A DNA stretch of 13,756 nt from CAIWHR01 sp035541655 (GCA_035541655.1 DATKMY010000053.1:1-13756), one strand, 5' to 3'; shown: positions 1-7,559, numbered from the stretch's first letter. Notes: generated by a model not told the origin, from the sequence alone. Made by a program: numbers and translations.

Positions 1-1391
1 TGCAACCATCCCGGTCCCAGGCGCCGCTCTCGTTCGATTCCGGACTGATCCGAAAATACGACGGGTTCGGCCCGCGCTACACGTCCTACCCGACAGCCGA
101 TCGCTTCACCGAGGCCTTCGGTCCCGAGGAGCTCATCGATGCGCTGCGCGAGCGCTCCCCGCTGCAACCGCTGTCGTTGTACGTCCACGTCCCCTTTTGC
201 AACACGATCTGCTACTACTGCGCGTGCAACAAGGTCGTCACCAAGGATCACGGGCGTTCGGCGAAATACATCCGCTATCTCGCGAAGGAAGTCGCCCTCC
301 TCGCGGCGCTCGTGAACCCGCGAGCCCCGGTGACGCAGCTGCACCTCGGCGGGGGAACGCCGACCTTTCTGTCGGGCGAGGAAATGGCGCAGCTGGTCCG
401 CCTGCTCGAGGAGCACTTTTCGTTCGCCGCCGATTGCCAGCGCTCGATCGAGGTGGATCCGCGGAGCGTGACCGTCGAAACGGTCGCCGATCTCGCCGGC
501 TTCGGCTTCAACCGGATGAGCCTCGGCGTCCAGGACTTCGACCCCGAAGTGCAGCGGGCGGTCAACCGGCTGCAGAGCGAATCCGACACGCTCGCGGTGA
601 TGCGCGCGGCGCGGGCGAACGGCTTTCACTCCCTCAACGTCGACCTGATCTACGGCCTTCCGCGTCAGACGGTCGCGGGATTCGGGGTGACGCTCGACAG
701 GATCATCGCCGCGGCGCCGGACCGGATCGCGCTCTACAGCTACGCGCACGTCCCGCATCTGTTCAAGCCGCAGCGCAGGATCAGCGAGCCCGATCTGCCG
801 AGCCCCGCAGACAAGCTCGCGATCCTCGAGCTGGCGATCGACAAGCTGGTCGGATCCGGGTACGTCTACATCGGCATGGACCACTTCGCGAAGCCCGACG
901 ACGAGCTTGCGGCTGCGCAGCGCGAAGGCCGCCTGCACCGCAACTTCCAGGGCTACTCGACCGATGCGGACTGCGATCTGCTGGCGTTCGGCGTTTCCGC
1001 GATCGGCAAGACGGGTGCGACGTACAGCCAGAACGTCCGCACGCTCGACGACTACTACACACGGCTCGACGCGGGCGTGCTCCCGTGCTTCCGCGGGCGT
1101 CGCCTCGGCGCCGACGATCTCTGCCGCCGCGAGGTGATTCAGTCGCTGATGTGCCATTTCACCGTGGACTACGCGGCGATCGAGGCAGTGCACGGGGTCA
1201 GGTTCGACCGGGCGTTCGCCGCGGAGCTCGCCGCGCTGCGGCCGCTCGCCAGCGATGGCCTCGTGGAGATCGGGCCGGATCGCATCGACGTCACGCCGCG
1301 CGGACGTCTGCTCGTGCGCAGCGTCGCGATGACGTTCGACCGCTACCTGCGCGAAGACCGCGAGCGGGCGCGCTACTCGCGCGTGATCTGA
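1..1391 (+). CDS. hemN: Oxygen-independent coproporphyrinogen III oxidase HemN (5' partial)
   Basis: This radical-SAM enzyme decarboxylates coproporphyrinogen III to protoporphyrinogen IX without O2, supplying haem in low oxygen. The frame is open from base 3 with no start visible. About 462 residues can be read, close to the roughly 457 usual for HemN, so only a few N-terminal residues are missing. Visible motifs are the HemN N-terminal signature GPRYTSYPTA (visible residues 23-32), the 4Fe-4S radical-SAM motif CNTICYYC (Cys 66, 70, 73, with a further Cys 75), the SAM-binding GGGTPTFL, and RNFQGYST in the C-terminal half. The N-terminal signature and the extra Cys favour true HemN over the related haem chaperone HemW. 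An internal TTG at 177 is not the start, because conserved HemN sequence precedes it. It stops at TGA 1389-1391 and converges on the dioxygenase gene. hemN often sits beside cbb3 clusters and shares their FNR control, but its promoter lies outside the window. Confidence 0.96.
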   Translation, partial: QPSRSQAPLSFDSGLIRKYDGFGPRYTSYPTADRFTEAFGPEELIDALRERSPLQPLSLYVHVPFCNTICYYCACNKVVTKDHGRSAKYIRYLAKEVALLAALVNPRAPVTQLHLGGGTPTFLSGEEMAQLVRLLEEHFSFAADCQRSIEVDPRSVTVETVADLAGFGFNRMSLGVQDFDPEVQRAVNRLQSESDTLAVMRAARANGFHSLNVDLIYGLPRQTVAGFGVTLDRIIAAAPDRIALYSYAHVPHLFKPQRRISEPDLPSPADKLAILELAIDKLVGSGYVYIGMDHFAKPDDELAAAQREGRLHRNFQGYSTDADCDLLAFGVSAIGKTGATYSQNVRTLDDYYTRLDAGVLPCFRGRRLGADDLCRREVIQSLMCHFTVDYAAIEAVHGVRFDRAFAAELAALRPLASDGLVEIGPDRIDVTPRGRLLVRSVAMTFDRYLREDRERARYSRVI

Positions 1392-1392
1392 G

Positions 1393-1416
1393 GGCCGCGA
1401 GCCGAGCCGCGCGGCC
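1393..1416. terminator. GC-rich hairpin between the convergent hemN and dioxygenase genes
   Basis: A perfect 7-bp stem GGCCGCG (1393-1399) / CGCGGCC (1410-1416) encloses a 10-base loop directly after the hemN stop codon, in the 60-base convergent gap. There is no T-run on either side, so this is not a textbook intrinsic terminator. It could still terminate or protect 3' ends. In DNA this GC-rich such stems also arise by chance. Confidence 0.25.
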
Positions 1417-1451
1417 GCTCGACAGCCTCGACTCCGGCCGGGCCGACGGGG

Positions 1452-2456
1452 TCAAGCCGGGTCGAAGACCGGAATGCTGCGAGCGGGCGCCGCGGCTCCG
1501 GAGACGTCGGGCGTCGCGTACTGGATGAAGCTCTCGGGCAGCGCACCGCCCCAGTACACGCCCGTCCCGCGCTCGTCCTCGTTCCACGTCACGGGCTCCC
1601 AGTCCGGTGCGAGCACGAGGTAGCTTCCCGAGTAGATCTCGACGCGGTTGCCGCCGGGCTCGTACGAGTAGAGGTAGAACGCCTGCGAGTTGTTGTGCTT
1701 CGACGGCCCGGCCTCGATGAAGATGCCGTTCTCGGTCAGCACGTCGGCAGCGCGCAGCACGTCCTCGCGCTGATCGACCCACATCGAAATGTGATGCAGC
1801 CGACCGCTTGCGCCCTTGATGTCGACAACGTACGCAAGCTGATGATGGACGGCGTTGGGGGAGAGCCACGAGCCGAGTTCGAAGGTTCCTTTCTCGAAGA
1901 GGACCGTCTCGCGCAGCTGGAAGCCGAGCAGATCTTCGGCGAAACGGCGATTCGTGACGACGTCCTTGCACAGCAGCGCCAAATGGTCGGTACGCCGGAT
2001 CGCGGCGCCGCGGCCCGTGTATCTCTGCGGGAGGTTCTTCAGCGTCGAGCGCAGATCGTCCGGCGGCGCGTACTTCTGCTCGTCGTAATACACGGCCATC
2101 GCGTGACCGTCGGGATCCTTGAAATGGTAGGTTCGGCCACGGCCGAAATCCTTGTCGCTCCAACCGACGCCGAGTCCCGCAGCCTCCAGCGCGCGCACCC
2201 GCCGGTCGAGGGCGGCGGGGCTCACCGCGCGCCACGCGACCGTTCCGACGCCGGCGTGCTTCGCGCCCGTCAGCTTGAGCGTGCTCACGGCGAAGTCGCC
2301 GTAGCCGCGCAGATACGTCGAGCCGCCCTCCGAATGGACGACCTCCATCCCGAGGACGTCCTTGAAATACCACAGGCTGCGATCAGGCTTCGGCGTGAAG
2401 AGCTCGATGCTGCCGAGCGTGCTCACGTCACGAACGCGTTCGGGAAGGTTCGACAT
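1452..2456 (-). CDS. Catechol 2,3-dioxygenase-like extradiol dioxygenase (VOC superfamily)
   Basis: A 334-residue type I extradiol dioxygenase with two VOC domains (about residues 12-130 and 153-277). These Fe(II) enzymes use O2 to open catechol rings next to the hydroxyls (meta cleavage). The predicted metal ligands are His158 (RRTDHLAL), one of the His pair 221/222 (RLHHISMWVD) and Glu273 (NRVEIYSG). His205 (VHHQLAY) matches the catalytic His of XylE, and the tail DWEPVTWNEDE resembles the XylE C-terminus. Length and residue spacing fit the catechol 2,3-dioxygenase branch; the substrate cannot be read from sequence. The ATG at 2456 has a good SD (AGGAG, 2464-2468) 8 bases upstream. No other catabolic gene is adjacent; the next gene upstream on this strand belongs to the cbb3 cluster. 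An FNR-type box and -10 element precede it, which is unusual for an O2-consuming enzyme. Confidence 0.88.
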   Translation of the reverse strand: MSNLPERVRDVSTLGSIELFTPKPDRSLWYFKDVLGMEVVHSEGGSTYLRGYGDFAVSTLKLTGAKHAGVGTVAWRAVSPAALDRRVRALEAAGLGVGWSDKDFGRGRTYHFKDPDGHAMAVYYDEQKYAPPDDLRSTLKNLPQRYTGRGAAIRRTDHLALLCKDVVTNRRFAEDLLGFQLRETVLFEKGTFELGSWLSPNAVHHQLAYVVDIKGASGRLHHISMWVDQREDVLRAADVLTENGIFIEAGPSKHNNSQAFYLYSYEPGGNRVEIYSGSYLVLAPDWEPVTWNEDERGTGVYWGGALPESFIQYATPDVSGAAAPARSIPVFDPA

Positions 2457-2490
2457 GGTGAAGCTCCTGGTTGGGGAATGCGGGCGAGCG

Positions 2491-2532
2491 ATTCTTGCAC
2501 CCGATGTTGCGAGCCGCGTTGACTTCGGTCAA
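2491..2532 (-). promoter_or_regulatory. FNR/Anr-type promoter of the dioxygenase gene
   Basis: The palindrome TTGACTTCGGTCAA (2519-2532) matches the FNR/Anr half-site arrangement TTGA(T/C)-N4-(A/G)TCAA. On the minus strand AAGAAT (2496-2491, 4 of 6 to TATAAT) begins 29.5 bases from the box centre, placing the predicted start of transcription near 2484 and the box near -41.5 (class II geometry). The leader to the ATG would be about 28 bases and includes the SD. The box lies 30-43 bases beyond the stop of the preceding membrane-protein gene, so the dioxygenase has its own promoter. Confidence 0.75.
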
Positions 2533-2561
2533 CCCCTCCGAGACGCGACGCACGGTTTGCA

Positions 2562-3302
2562 CTAAGGGAGCAGGCAGAACGGTCCGTGCGCGAGCGCGCC
2601 GGGGTCGTACAGCGCGCGATAGATTCCGAGTAGCGCGAAGCCGGCGATCAGCGCCGCGGCTGCGGCCCGCCAGCCTCGGTGCACGGTGAGCGGACGCAAG
2701 CGTGAGAACAGCAGGTTGGCCCCGAGAAGATTCGGCAGCGTACCGATTCCGAACGCGAGCATGACCGCTGCACCTTGCCATGCGCTGCCCGAGAAGAGCG
2801 CGAGCGGAAGCAGGCCGTAGACAAGCGCACAGGGAACGAAGCCCCAGACGATTCCGAGGCCGGCGCGCCCCAGCATTCCAGGGCGCTGCAGCAGCGGTCG
2901 CAGTGCCGGAAGCGCCGCGCCGAATGCTCTGGCGCCTGCGCGCTGAAGCCCTTCGACCGCAAGCGAGCGGGTGACGAGGCTCGCGGCAAGCAGCAGCAGG
3001 AACGCGTTGGCGGCCACATAAAGGCCGCGCTGGATCGGCACGAAACCGGCTGCGCCGATCGCGGCGGCGCCCGCCGCGCCGAACGCTGTGCCTAGAATCA
3101 CGTATGCGCAAATGCGCCCCGCATGGTAGCCGAGCTGCCGGCGCACGATGACGCGGGCGGGCAGCAGCGGCGCCGTGCCGTTGCCCGGCACGCTGCCGTC
3201 GCGAACCGAGATCGCCGCGACGAAGCCGCCGCACATCGCGAGGCAGTGGACGCCACCCAGCAAGCCCACCAGGAACGCGCCGATCAGCGCGCTTTCGGCC
3301 AT
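2562..3302 (-). CDS. TauE/SafE-like (HCxxMCGG) polytopic membrane protein
   Basis: A 246-residue integral membrane protein of the kind annotated as sulfite exporter TauE/SafE or DsbD-like transmembrane family and commonly found at the end of cbb3 clusters. The first hydrophobic segment carries GGVHCLAMCGG (His19, Cys20, Met23, Cys24), a possible metal or thiol site. A second conserved region WGFVPCALVYGLLP has Cys158. About six hydrophobic segments can be seen. In this context a role in copper or thiol handling for oxidase maturation is more likely than sulfite export, but that is inference. The start is taken at ATG 3302; a GTG codon immediately before it is also in frame. No strong SD is visible, and the gene starts 19 bases after the stop of the upstream small membrane protein, so translational coupling is likely. 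It ends with TAG at 2562. Confidence 0.85.
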   Translation of the reverse strand: MAESALIGAFLVGLLGGVHCLAMCGGFVAAISVRDGSVPGNGTAPLLPARVIVRRQLGYHAGRICAYVILGTAFGAAGAAAIGAAGFVPIQRGLYVAANAFLLLLAASLVTRSLAVEGLQRAGARAFGAALPALRPLLQRPGMLGRAGLGIVWGFVPCALVYGLLPLALFSGSAWQGAAVMLAFGIGTLPNLLGANLLFSRLRPLTVHRGWRAAAAALIAGFALLGIYRALYDPGALAHGPFCLLP

Positions 3303-3321
3303 CACGCTGTCCGGTTGCGAG

Positions 3322-3639
3322 CTAGCAGCATGGGCGGTCCGCCGCGCCGTCGCGCTTCGGGCATCCCGGCGGACGCTCGTCGGGACTCAATGGACAGCGG
3401 TTCACCTCGAATGGCGAGCGGGCGAGAAAAACGGTGAGCGCCGACGAGGCGATGCCCATTCCCCAGAATCCGAAGAAGCCCAGCGTATACATCGCCTGGC
3501 GCGAAAGCTCGAGCGGAGTTCCAAAGAAATAGAGCTCGGACGGATCGAATATCGTGAAGAAGATGGTTTCGGCCGCTGCGGCGACGAGGAACGCCGGCCA
3601 GATCGTCCATGCGAGTCTTTGCGCCAGGGTGTTGTCCAT
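3322..3639 (-). CDS. Small conserved-type membrane protein of the cbb3 cluster
   Basis: A 105-residue protein with two hydrophobic segments (about residues 10-32 and 48-72) separated by a short loop containing FDPSELYFFGTPLELSR. Small proteins of this pattern recur downstream of ccoH in betaproteobacterial cbb3 loci, but I know of no assigned function. The tail is charged and Cys-bearing (Cys at about 83 and 92, and a terminal Cys-Cys pair), unusual for such a small membrane protein and potentially metal- or redox-related. The ATG at 3639 is preceded by an excellent SD, AAGGAGG, 5 bases away, so translation should be strong. It lies 39 bases after ccoH and 19 bases before the TauE/SafE gene in an apparent operon. 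Confidence 0.8.
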   Translation of the reverse strand: MDNTLAQRLAWTIWPAFLVAAAAETIFFTIFDPSELYFFGTPLELSRQAMYTLGFFGFWGMGIASSALTVFLARSPFEVNRCPLSPDERPPGCPKRDGAADRPCC

Positions 3640-3678
3640 CGCCGCCTCCTTCCGTGTTCGGTCGCGTCGCGGGCGCTT

Positions 3679-4212
3679 CTAGTCTTCCGCCGAGTGCTCT
3701 CGCTCCGCGGTTCCCAGGCGGAATTCGGAAAGCCGCGAGGTGACGGTGGTCGGCAGTCGCCACGCTGTCGATTGCAGCGTGACGATCCAGCGCCCGGGCG
3801 CCTGCCAGGCGAGCGTGCCGACATATTCGCCGTCCGCGTCGGGCCGCAGCACGACGACCTCGCGCCCGTTCGCCAGGCCCGGGCGCGCGAGCTCGAGGCG
3901 AAGCTCCGTTGGCGCTTCGACCAGTCCTTCCATCAGCGCACGAACCTCGCCTCGGGCGCTCACCGTGACCGTAGCGCCAAGGCCACGCGCCGGATCGGCG
4001 GCCACGATCGGGTGCTTGCGATTGATCTCGAGCCCCTGCTTGTAGTAGTCCTCGGCGACGACGCCGTCGTCGCTCTTCACCGCGAGCCACGCGCTCGCGA
4101 GCGAGGCGACCACGACGACGAGCGGTCCGCTCATCAGCAGCCACGGCCAGGGCTCGCGATACCAGCGCCGCGACTCGGCGTCAGCGCGGAACGATGAAGC
4201 TCGATTTTTCAT
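3679..4212 (-). CDS. ccoH: CcoH/FixH cbb3 oxidase assembly protein
   Basis: A 177-residue FixH-family protein. FixH/CcoH is a single-span membrane protein needed for stable assembly of the cbb3 oxidase and is found associated with the complex. A short basic N-terminus is followed by WYREPWPWLLMSGPLVVVVA, forming one membrane segment at about residues 21-45, then the family-typical VAEDYYKQGLEINRK and a periplasmic beta-rich domain (about 75-165). The ATG at 4212 has an SD AAGGGG 9 bases upstream, inside the end of ccoG. The two genes overlap by 32 bases, indicating translational coupling. It follows ccoG directly, the usual ccoG-ccoH order. Confidence 0.93.
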   Translation of the reverse strand: MKNRASSFRADAESRRWYREPWPWLLMSGPLVVVVASLASAWLAVKSDDGVVAEDYYKQGLEINRKHPIVAADPARGLGATVTVSARGEVRALMEGLVEAPTELRLELARPGLANGREVVVLRPDADGEYVGTLAWQAPGRWIVTLQSTAWRLPTTVTSRLSEFRLGTAEREHSAED

Positions 4213-5668
4213 GGCGTACCACCCCTTCGTCGTCGACGGCTTGCACGACCAGCTCGATCTTGTGCGCGCCGGGAGTCAATTCGTCGGCGCGTCCGCGCCC
4301 CTCGTCGGATCGGCCTTCCGCGCCCGGCGCGACCGGGGCCTGCAGTCTCAGCGCGATCGGCCGTCCCTCCGCGGCGCCCAGCGCGATCGGCTGCTCGACG
4401 CCGGCGACCTTGAGTCCGGGGAGGCCCTCGGCGCGAATCGTATAGCGGCGCGGCGTCTCGTCGGTGTTCATAACCTGGACGCGATAGACATTTTCGATGA
4501 TGCCCGGGGCCGCTTCGCGCGCAAGCGCCGCGCGGTCGCGAATCACGTCGACCTTGAGCGGATTGCGCAGCGCGATCGAGCCGATCGTCGCGCCGGTCAC
4601 CGCGATCAGCACGCCCGCGTAGATCAGCGTGCGCGGCCGTCGAACGCGCCGCCGGATCTCGTGCGCATCGTAGCCGAGCGCGAGCGCGTTTTCGGTGGTG
4701 TAGCGGATCAGCCCCTGCGGATAGCCCATCTTGTCCATCACCTGGTCGCAACCGTCGACGCACGCCGCGCATCCGATGCATTCGTACTGGAGGCCCTGGC
4801 GAATGTCGATCCCGACCGGACAGACCTGGACGCAGATCTGGCAGTCGACGCAGTCGCCGATTCCCGCCGCCCGGCGGTCGACCTTCTTGCTGCGCGGACC
4901 GCGGGGCTCGCCGCGTGCCCCATCATAGGTGATCGTCAGCGTGTCGTGGTCGAACATCACGCTCTGGAAGCGCGCGTACGGGCACATGTACTTGCACACC
5001 TGCTCGCGCATCCAGCCCGCGTTGCCGTAGGTCGCGAGCGCATAGAAGAGGACCCAGAACGTCTCCCAGGGATCGAGGCGCCAAGCCAGCGCGCGGAAGC
5101 CGAGATCCTGGATCGGAGTGAAATAGCCGACGAACGTGTAGCCGGTCCAAAGCGCGAGCGCGAGCCACGCTGCGTGCTTCGCGGCCTTGATCGCGATCTT
5201 GCGCAGCGACAGCGGTGCCGCGTCGAGGCGAATCCGCGCCACGCGATCGCCTTCGATCCAGCGCTCGATCCGCAGGAAGATGTCGGTGTAAACCGTCTGC
5301 GGGCAGGCGTAGCCGCACCACAACCTGCCGGCGATCGCGGTGAACAGGAACAGCGACAGCGCGGCGATCACGAGCAATGCCGTGAGGTAGATGAAGTCCT
5401 GCGGCCAGAAGACGAGGCCGAAGATGTGGAACTTGCGCGCGGCGAGGTCGAACAGCACGGCCTGGCGCCCGTTCCAGTGGAGCCACGGCAGGCCGTAGAA
5501 GACCGCCTGCGTCAGGATCACGAAGAAGATCCGCCAGCCCGCGAACCAGCCGTGCACGGCGCGCGGATAGATCTTCCTGCGGACCTCGTAGATCTCCTGT
5601 TCCTGCTCCTGCTCGGGGCTGGATCCGGCCGGCATCGCGCCGGCGACGGTAAACGGCGCTTCGCTCAT
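4181..5668 (-). CDS. ccoG: CcoG/FixG/RdxA ferredoxin-like cbb3 maturation protein
   Basis: A 495-residue membrane iron-sulfur protein. CcoG (FixG, RdxA) takes part in cbb3 assembly and is thought to reduce Cu(II) to Cu(I) for copper delivery. Hydrophobic segments lie at about 44-62, 90-112, 163-183, 203-215 and 348-366. The membrane part carries the conserved pairs WCGYACPQTVYTD (Cys118, Cys122) and VCKYMCPYARFQ (Cys225, Cys229). Two 4Fe-4S ferredoxin motifs follow: Cys273/276/279/283 and Cys297/300/303/307. The C-terminal about 125 residues form an Ig-like periplasmic domain. The start is taken at ATG 5668 (MSEAPFTV). A longer form from ATG 5755 would overlap the DUF2189 gene by 32 bases and add 29 residues of low-complexity sequence. 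No strong SD marks either. The N-terminus has an acidic EQEQEQE tract from a hexamer repeat. Confidence 0.95.
   Translation of the reverse strand: MSEAPFTVAGAMPAGSSPEQEQEQEIYEVRRKIYPRAVHGWFAGWRIFFVILTQAVFYGLPWLHWNGRQAVLFDLAARKFHIFGLVFWPQDFIYLTALLVIAALSLFLFTAIAGRLWCGYACPQTVYTDIFLRIERWIEGDRVARIRLDAAPLSLRKIAIKAAKHAAWLALALWTGYTFVGYFTPIQDLGFRALAWRLDPWETFWVLFYALATYGNAGWMREQVCKYMCPYARFQSVMFDHDTLTITYDGARGEPRGPRSKKVDRRAAGIGDCVDCQICVQVCPVGIDIRQGLQYECIGCAACVDGCDQVMDKMGYPQGLIRYTTENALALGYDAHEIRRRVRRPRTLIYAGVLIAVTGATIGSIALRNPLKVDVIRDRAALAREAAPGIIENVYRVQVMNTDETPRRYTIRAEGLPGLKVAGVEQPIALGAAEGRPIALRLQAPVAPGAEGRSDEGRGRADELTPGAHKIELVVQAVDDEGVVRHEKSSFIVPR
5594..5614. repeat. Hexanucleotide tandem repeat in the ccoG 5' coding region
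   Basis: About three and a half copies of a 6-base unit (CTCCTG on the plus strand, one copy with C to T at its first base) encode alternating Glu-Gln residues (EQEQEQE, about residues 19-25 of CcoG) on the minus strand. Copy-number change by slippage would keep the reading frame, so it would lengthen or shorten this tract rather than switch the gene off. Confidence 0.7.
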
Positions 5669-5723
5669 CGCGTGCTTCGCCACGATCCCCGACGCAGCAG
5701 CCGCGTACGGGGGACGATCGACA

Positions 5724-6539
5724 TCATCCGCTCCGGGTGAGATCCCGGTACGCATGCCAGGTCGCGTGTCCCAGCACGGGGAAGATCGGGATCATTGCGA
5801 TCATGTACGTCGCGAAGCCGATCACGGTCAGCACGAAGATGAGCGCCGCCCAGACGGCCATCGCCGGAATGTTGCGGCCGACCGCGACGAGGCTCGTCGC
5901 CATCGCCGTGTAGACGTCGACGTCGCGATCGAGCAGCATCGGGATGGAGATCGCCGAGAGGACGAAGACCCCGATCGCGAGGATCCCGCCGACCGCGACA
6001 TAGACGATCGTCAGTTGCCAATAGTTGCCCGACATGAACACGTCGCGGTAGAAGGCTTCCATGTTCGGCACCGCGCCCTCGTAGAGCAGCGCGAACAGGA
6101 TCGCCGACAGCCGCTCCCAGAAAATCGCGACGATCACGAGCTCGAGCCCGTATTCGGCGAGCGCGCCGCCGCTGCGCCGCCAGCCCTGCAGCGACTCGCC
6201 GAACCCGGTGTCGAGCCCCTGTTCGTGGCGACGGCTGATCTCGTAGAGACCCGCAGCGAGCAACGGCGCGAGCAGAAAGAACCCGGTGATCGATGCGGTG
6301 AACGGCTGCGGCCGCCCCGCGGCGTACGTCCAGATCGCCCATCCGATCGCCGCGACGATCGCGCCGTACGCAAGGCTCTCGACGAAGTTGCCGTGAAGGT
6401 CGCGAATGCCCTCCGCAATCCACAACAACGGCTGGCGCGCCGGCACGCGGCGTATCGGCGGCAGATCGAAGTGCCTTTCGATTTCCGATTCGAGCGGCTT
6501 TTCAAGGCCTGGTTCGGTGTTCTCCATGATCTCTTTCAT
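5724..6539 (-). CDS. DUF2189-type integral membrane protein inserted between ccoP and ccoG
   Basis: A protein of about 271 residues with roughly six hydrophobic segments after a soluble N-terminus of about 45 residues. The C-terminal pattern FPVLGHATWHAYRDL and the overall plan match the DUF2189 family of proteobacterial membrane proteins, whose function is unknown to me. The His-bearing C-terminal motif (GHATWHAYRD) is distinctive. Start candidates are ATG 6539 (chosen) and ATG 6527, four codons later; neither has a strong SD, and a TTG at 6554 is less likely. The gene lies 66 bases after ccoP and 55 bases before the preferred ccoG start on the same strand, so it is probably co-transcribed with the oxidase genes. 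That position suggests an oxidase-related or low-oxygen membrane role, by context only. Confidence 0.82.
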   Translation of the reverse strand: MKEIMENTEPGLEKPLESEIERHFDLPPIRRVPARQPLLWIAEGIRDLHGNFVESLAYGAIVAAIGWAIWTYAAGRPQPFTASITGFFLLAPLLAAGLYEISRRHEQGLDTGFGESLQGWRRSGGALAEYGLELVIVAIFWERLSAILFALLYEGAVPNMEAFYRDVFMSGNYWQLTIVYVAVGGILAIGVFVLSAISIPMLLDRDVDVYTAMATSLVAVGRNIPAMAVWAALIFVLTVIGFATYMIAMIPIFPVLGHATWHAYRDLTRSG

Positions 6540-6605
6540 CCAGGCAGATCGCAAATGTCGAGGCGGGACCGAGCTCGAGTGGCGGCGATTCGCTCGGCGG
6601 CGCCG

Positions 6606-7559
6606 CTACTTTTTCGCGGCTGGCTGGGCGTCGGCCTTCTGCGCCTGCTCGACGCCGGGCTCGAGCGACAGGCCGTAGACGTACGCGGCGAGCACGTGCA
6701 CCTTGGCTTCGCCGAGCAGATCCTTGTGCGCGGGCATCTGGCTCGACCGGCCCTTGCTGATCGTCTCGACGATCGTCTTCTCCGAGCCGCCGAACAGCCA
6801 GATCTGATCGGTGAGATTGGGGGCACCGATCTGCTGGTTGCCCTTGCCCTCGGGGCCGTGGCATGCGGCGCACACCGCGAACTTTTCCTTCGCTTTCGCC
6901 GCCAGCGCGGCGTCGTGCGGCGAACCGGAAAGGCTCAGCACGTAGTTGGCCATCTCTTTCACCGCGGCTTCGCCGCCGAGCGCGTCGCCGAGCGGCGGCA
7001 TCACGCCGTTGCGTCCGTTCATGATCGACGCCTCGATGTCCTGGGGCTGGCCGCCGAAGAGCCAGTCCTTGTCGCGCAGATTCGGAAAGCCCGGCCCGCC
7101 GCCGGCGTCTGAGCCGTGGCATTGCGCGCAATAGGTGAGGAAAAGCCGCTGGCCGATCGCGCGGGCCGCCGGGTCGCGCGCGATGACCGCGATGTCCTGC
7201 TGCGCGTATTTGTTGAAGATCGGTCCGTAGCGGGCTTCCGCCTGCTGGTTCTCCGCCTCGAGTTGCGCGCGCGACGACCATCCGAACACGCCGGCGTAGC
7301 TGCCGAGCCCGGGGTAGAGCACGAGGTAACCTAGCCCGAACGCGACGGTCAGGTAGAACAGCCACATCCACCAGCGCGGGAGCGGGTTGTTGTACTCCGC
7401 GAGATCGCCGTCCCACACGTGACCGTGCAGCTCGGGCTTCTTCGCGCCCGGTACGCGCTTCGTGCTTTGCTGCTGCAGCAAGACGACACACGCGATGATG
7501 CCGACGAGCGTGACCGCCCCGATGAACCAGCTCCAGATTCCGCTCGCGAAGTCGCTCAT
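6606..7559 (-). CDS. ccoP: CcoP, dihaem cytochrome c subunit of cbb3 oxidase
   Basis: A 317-residue membrane-anchored dihaem cytochrome c that passes electrons from soluble c-type donors towards CcoO and CcoN. It has two N-terminal membrane segments (about 8-28 and 62-82), with the family motif HVWDGDLAEYNNPLPRWW between them. Two haem c sites follow: CAQCH (144-148) with axial Met187 in GVMPPLG, and CAACH (230-234) with axial Met275 in QMPAH. This is the common two-haem form. The tail is Ala/Lys-rich. The ATG at 7559 overlaps the ccoQ stop codon (ATGA), so translation is coupled. It ends with TAG at 6606. Confidence 0.97.
   Translation of the reverse strand: MSDFASGIWSWFIGAVTLVGIIACVVLLQQQSTKRVPGAKKPELHGHVWDGDLAEYNNPLPRWWMWLFYLTVAFGLGYLVLYPGLGSYAGVFGWSSRAQLEAENQQAEARYGPIFNKYAQQDIAVIARDPAARAIGQRLFLTYCAQCHGSDAGGGPGFPNLRDKDWLFGGQPQDIEASIMNGRNGVMPPLGDALGGEAAVKEMANYVLSLSGSPHDAALAAKAKEKFAVCAACHGPEGKGNQQIGAPNLTDQIWLFGGSEKTIVETISKGRSSQMPAHKDLLGEAKVHVLAAYVYGLSLEPGVEQAQKADAQPAAKK

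Noticed and set aside
1291..2373. 360-codon minus-strand frame running across the dioxygenase and the hemN 3' end
   Set aside because: It is an Arg-rich shifted frame of the dioxygenase gene, which has intact metal ligands and a good SD in the other frame.
3740..4045. Plus-strand open frame opposite ccoH
   Set aside because: Ser/Arg/Pro-rich mirror frame with no domain. ccoH on the other strand has the FixH pattern and an SD.
4211..5740. 509-codon plus-strand frame opposite ccoG
   Set aside because: It is antisense to ccoG with its 4Fe-4S motifs. No recognisable domain and biased composition.
6540..6554. TTG at 6554 as the start of the DUF2189 gene
   Set aside because: Two in-frame ATG codons follow within 30 bases and no SD supports the TTG.
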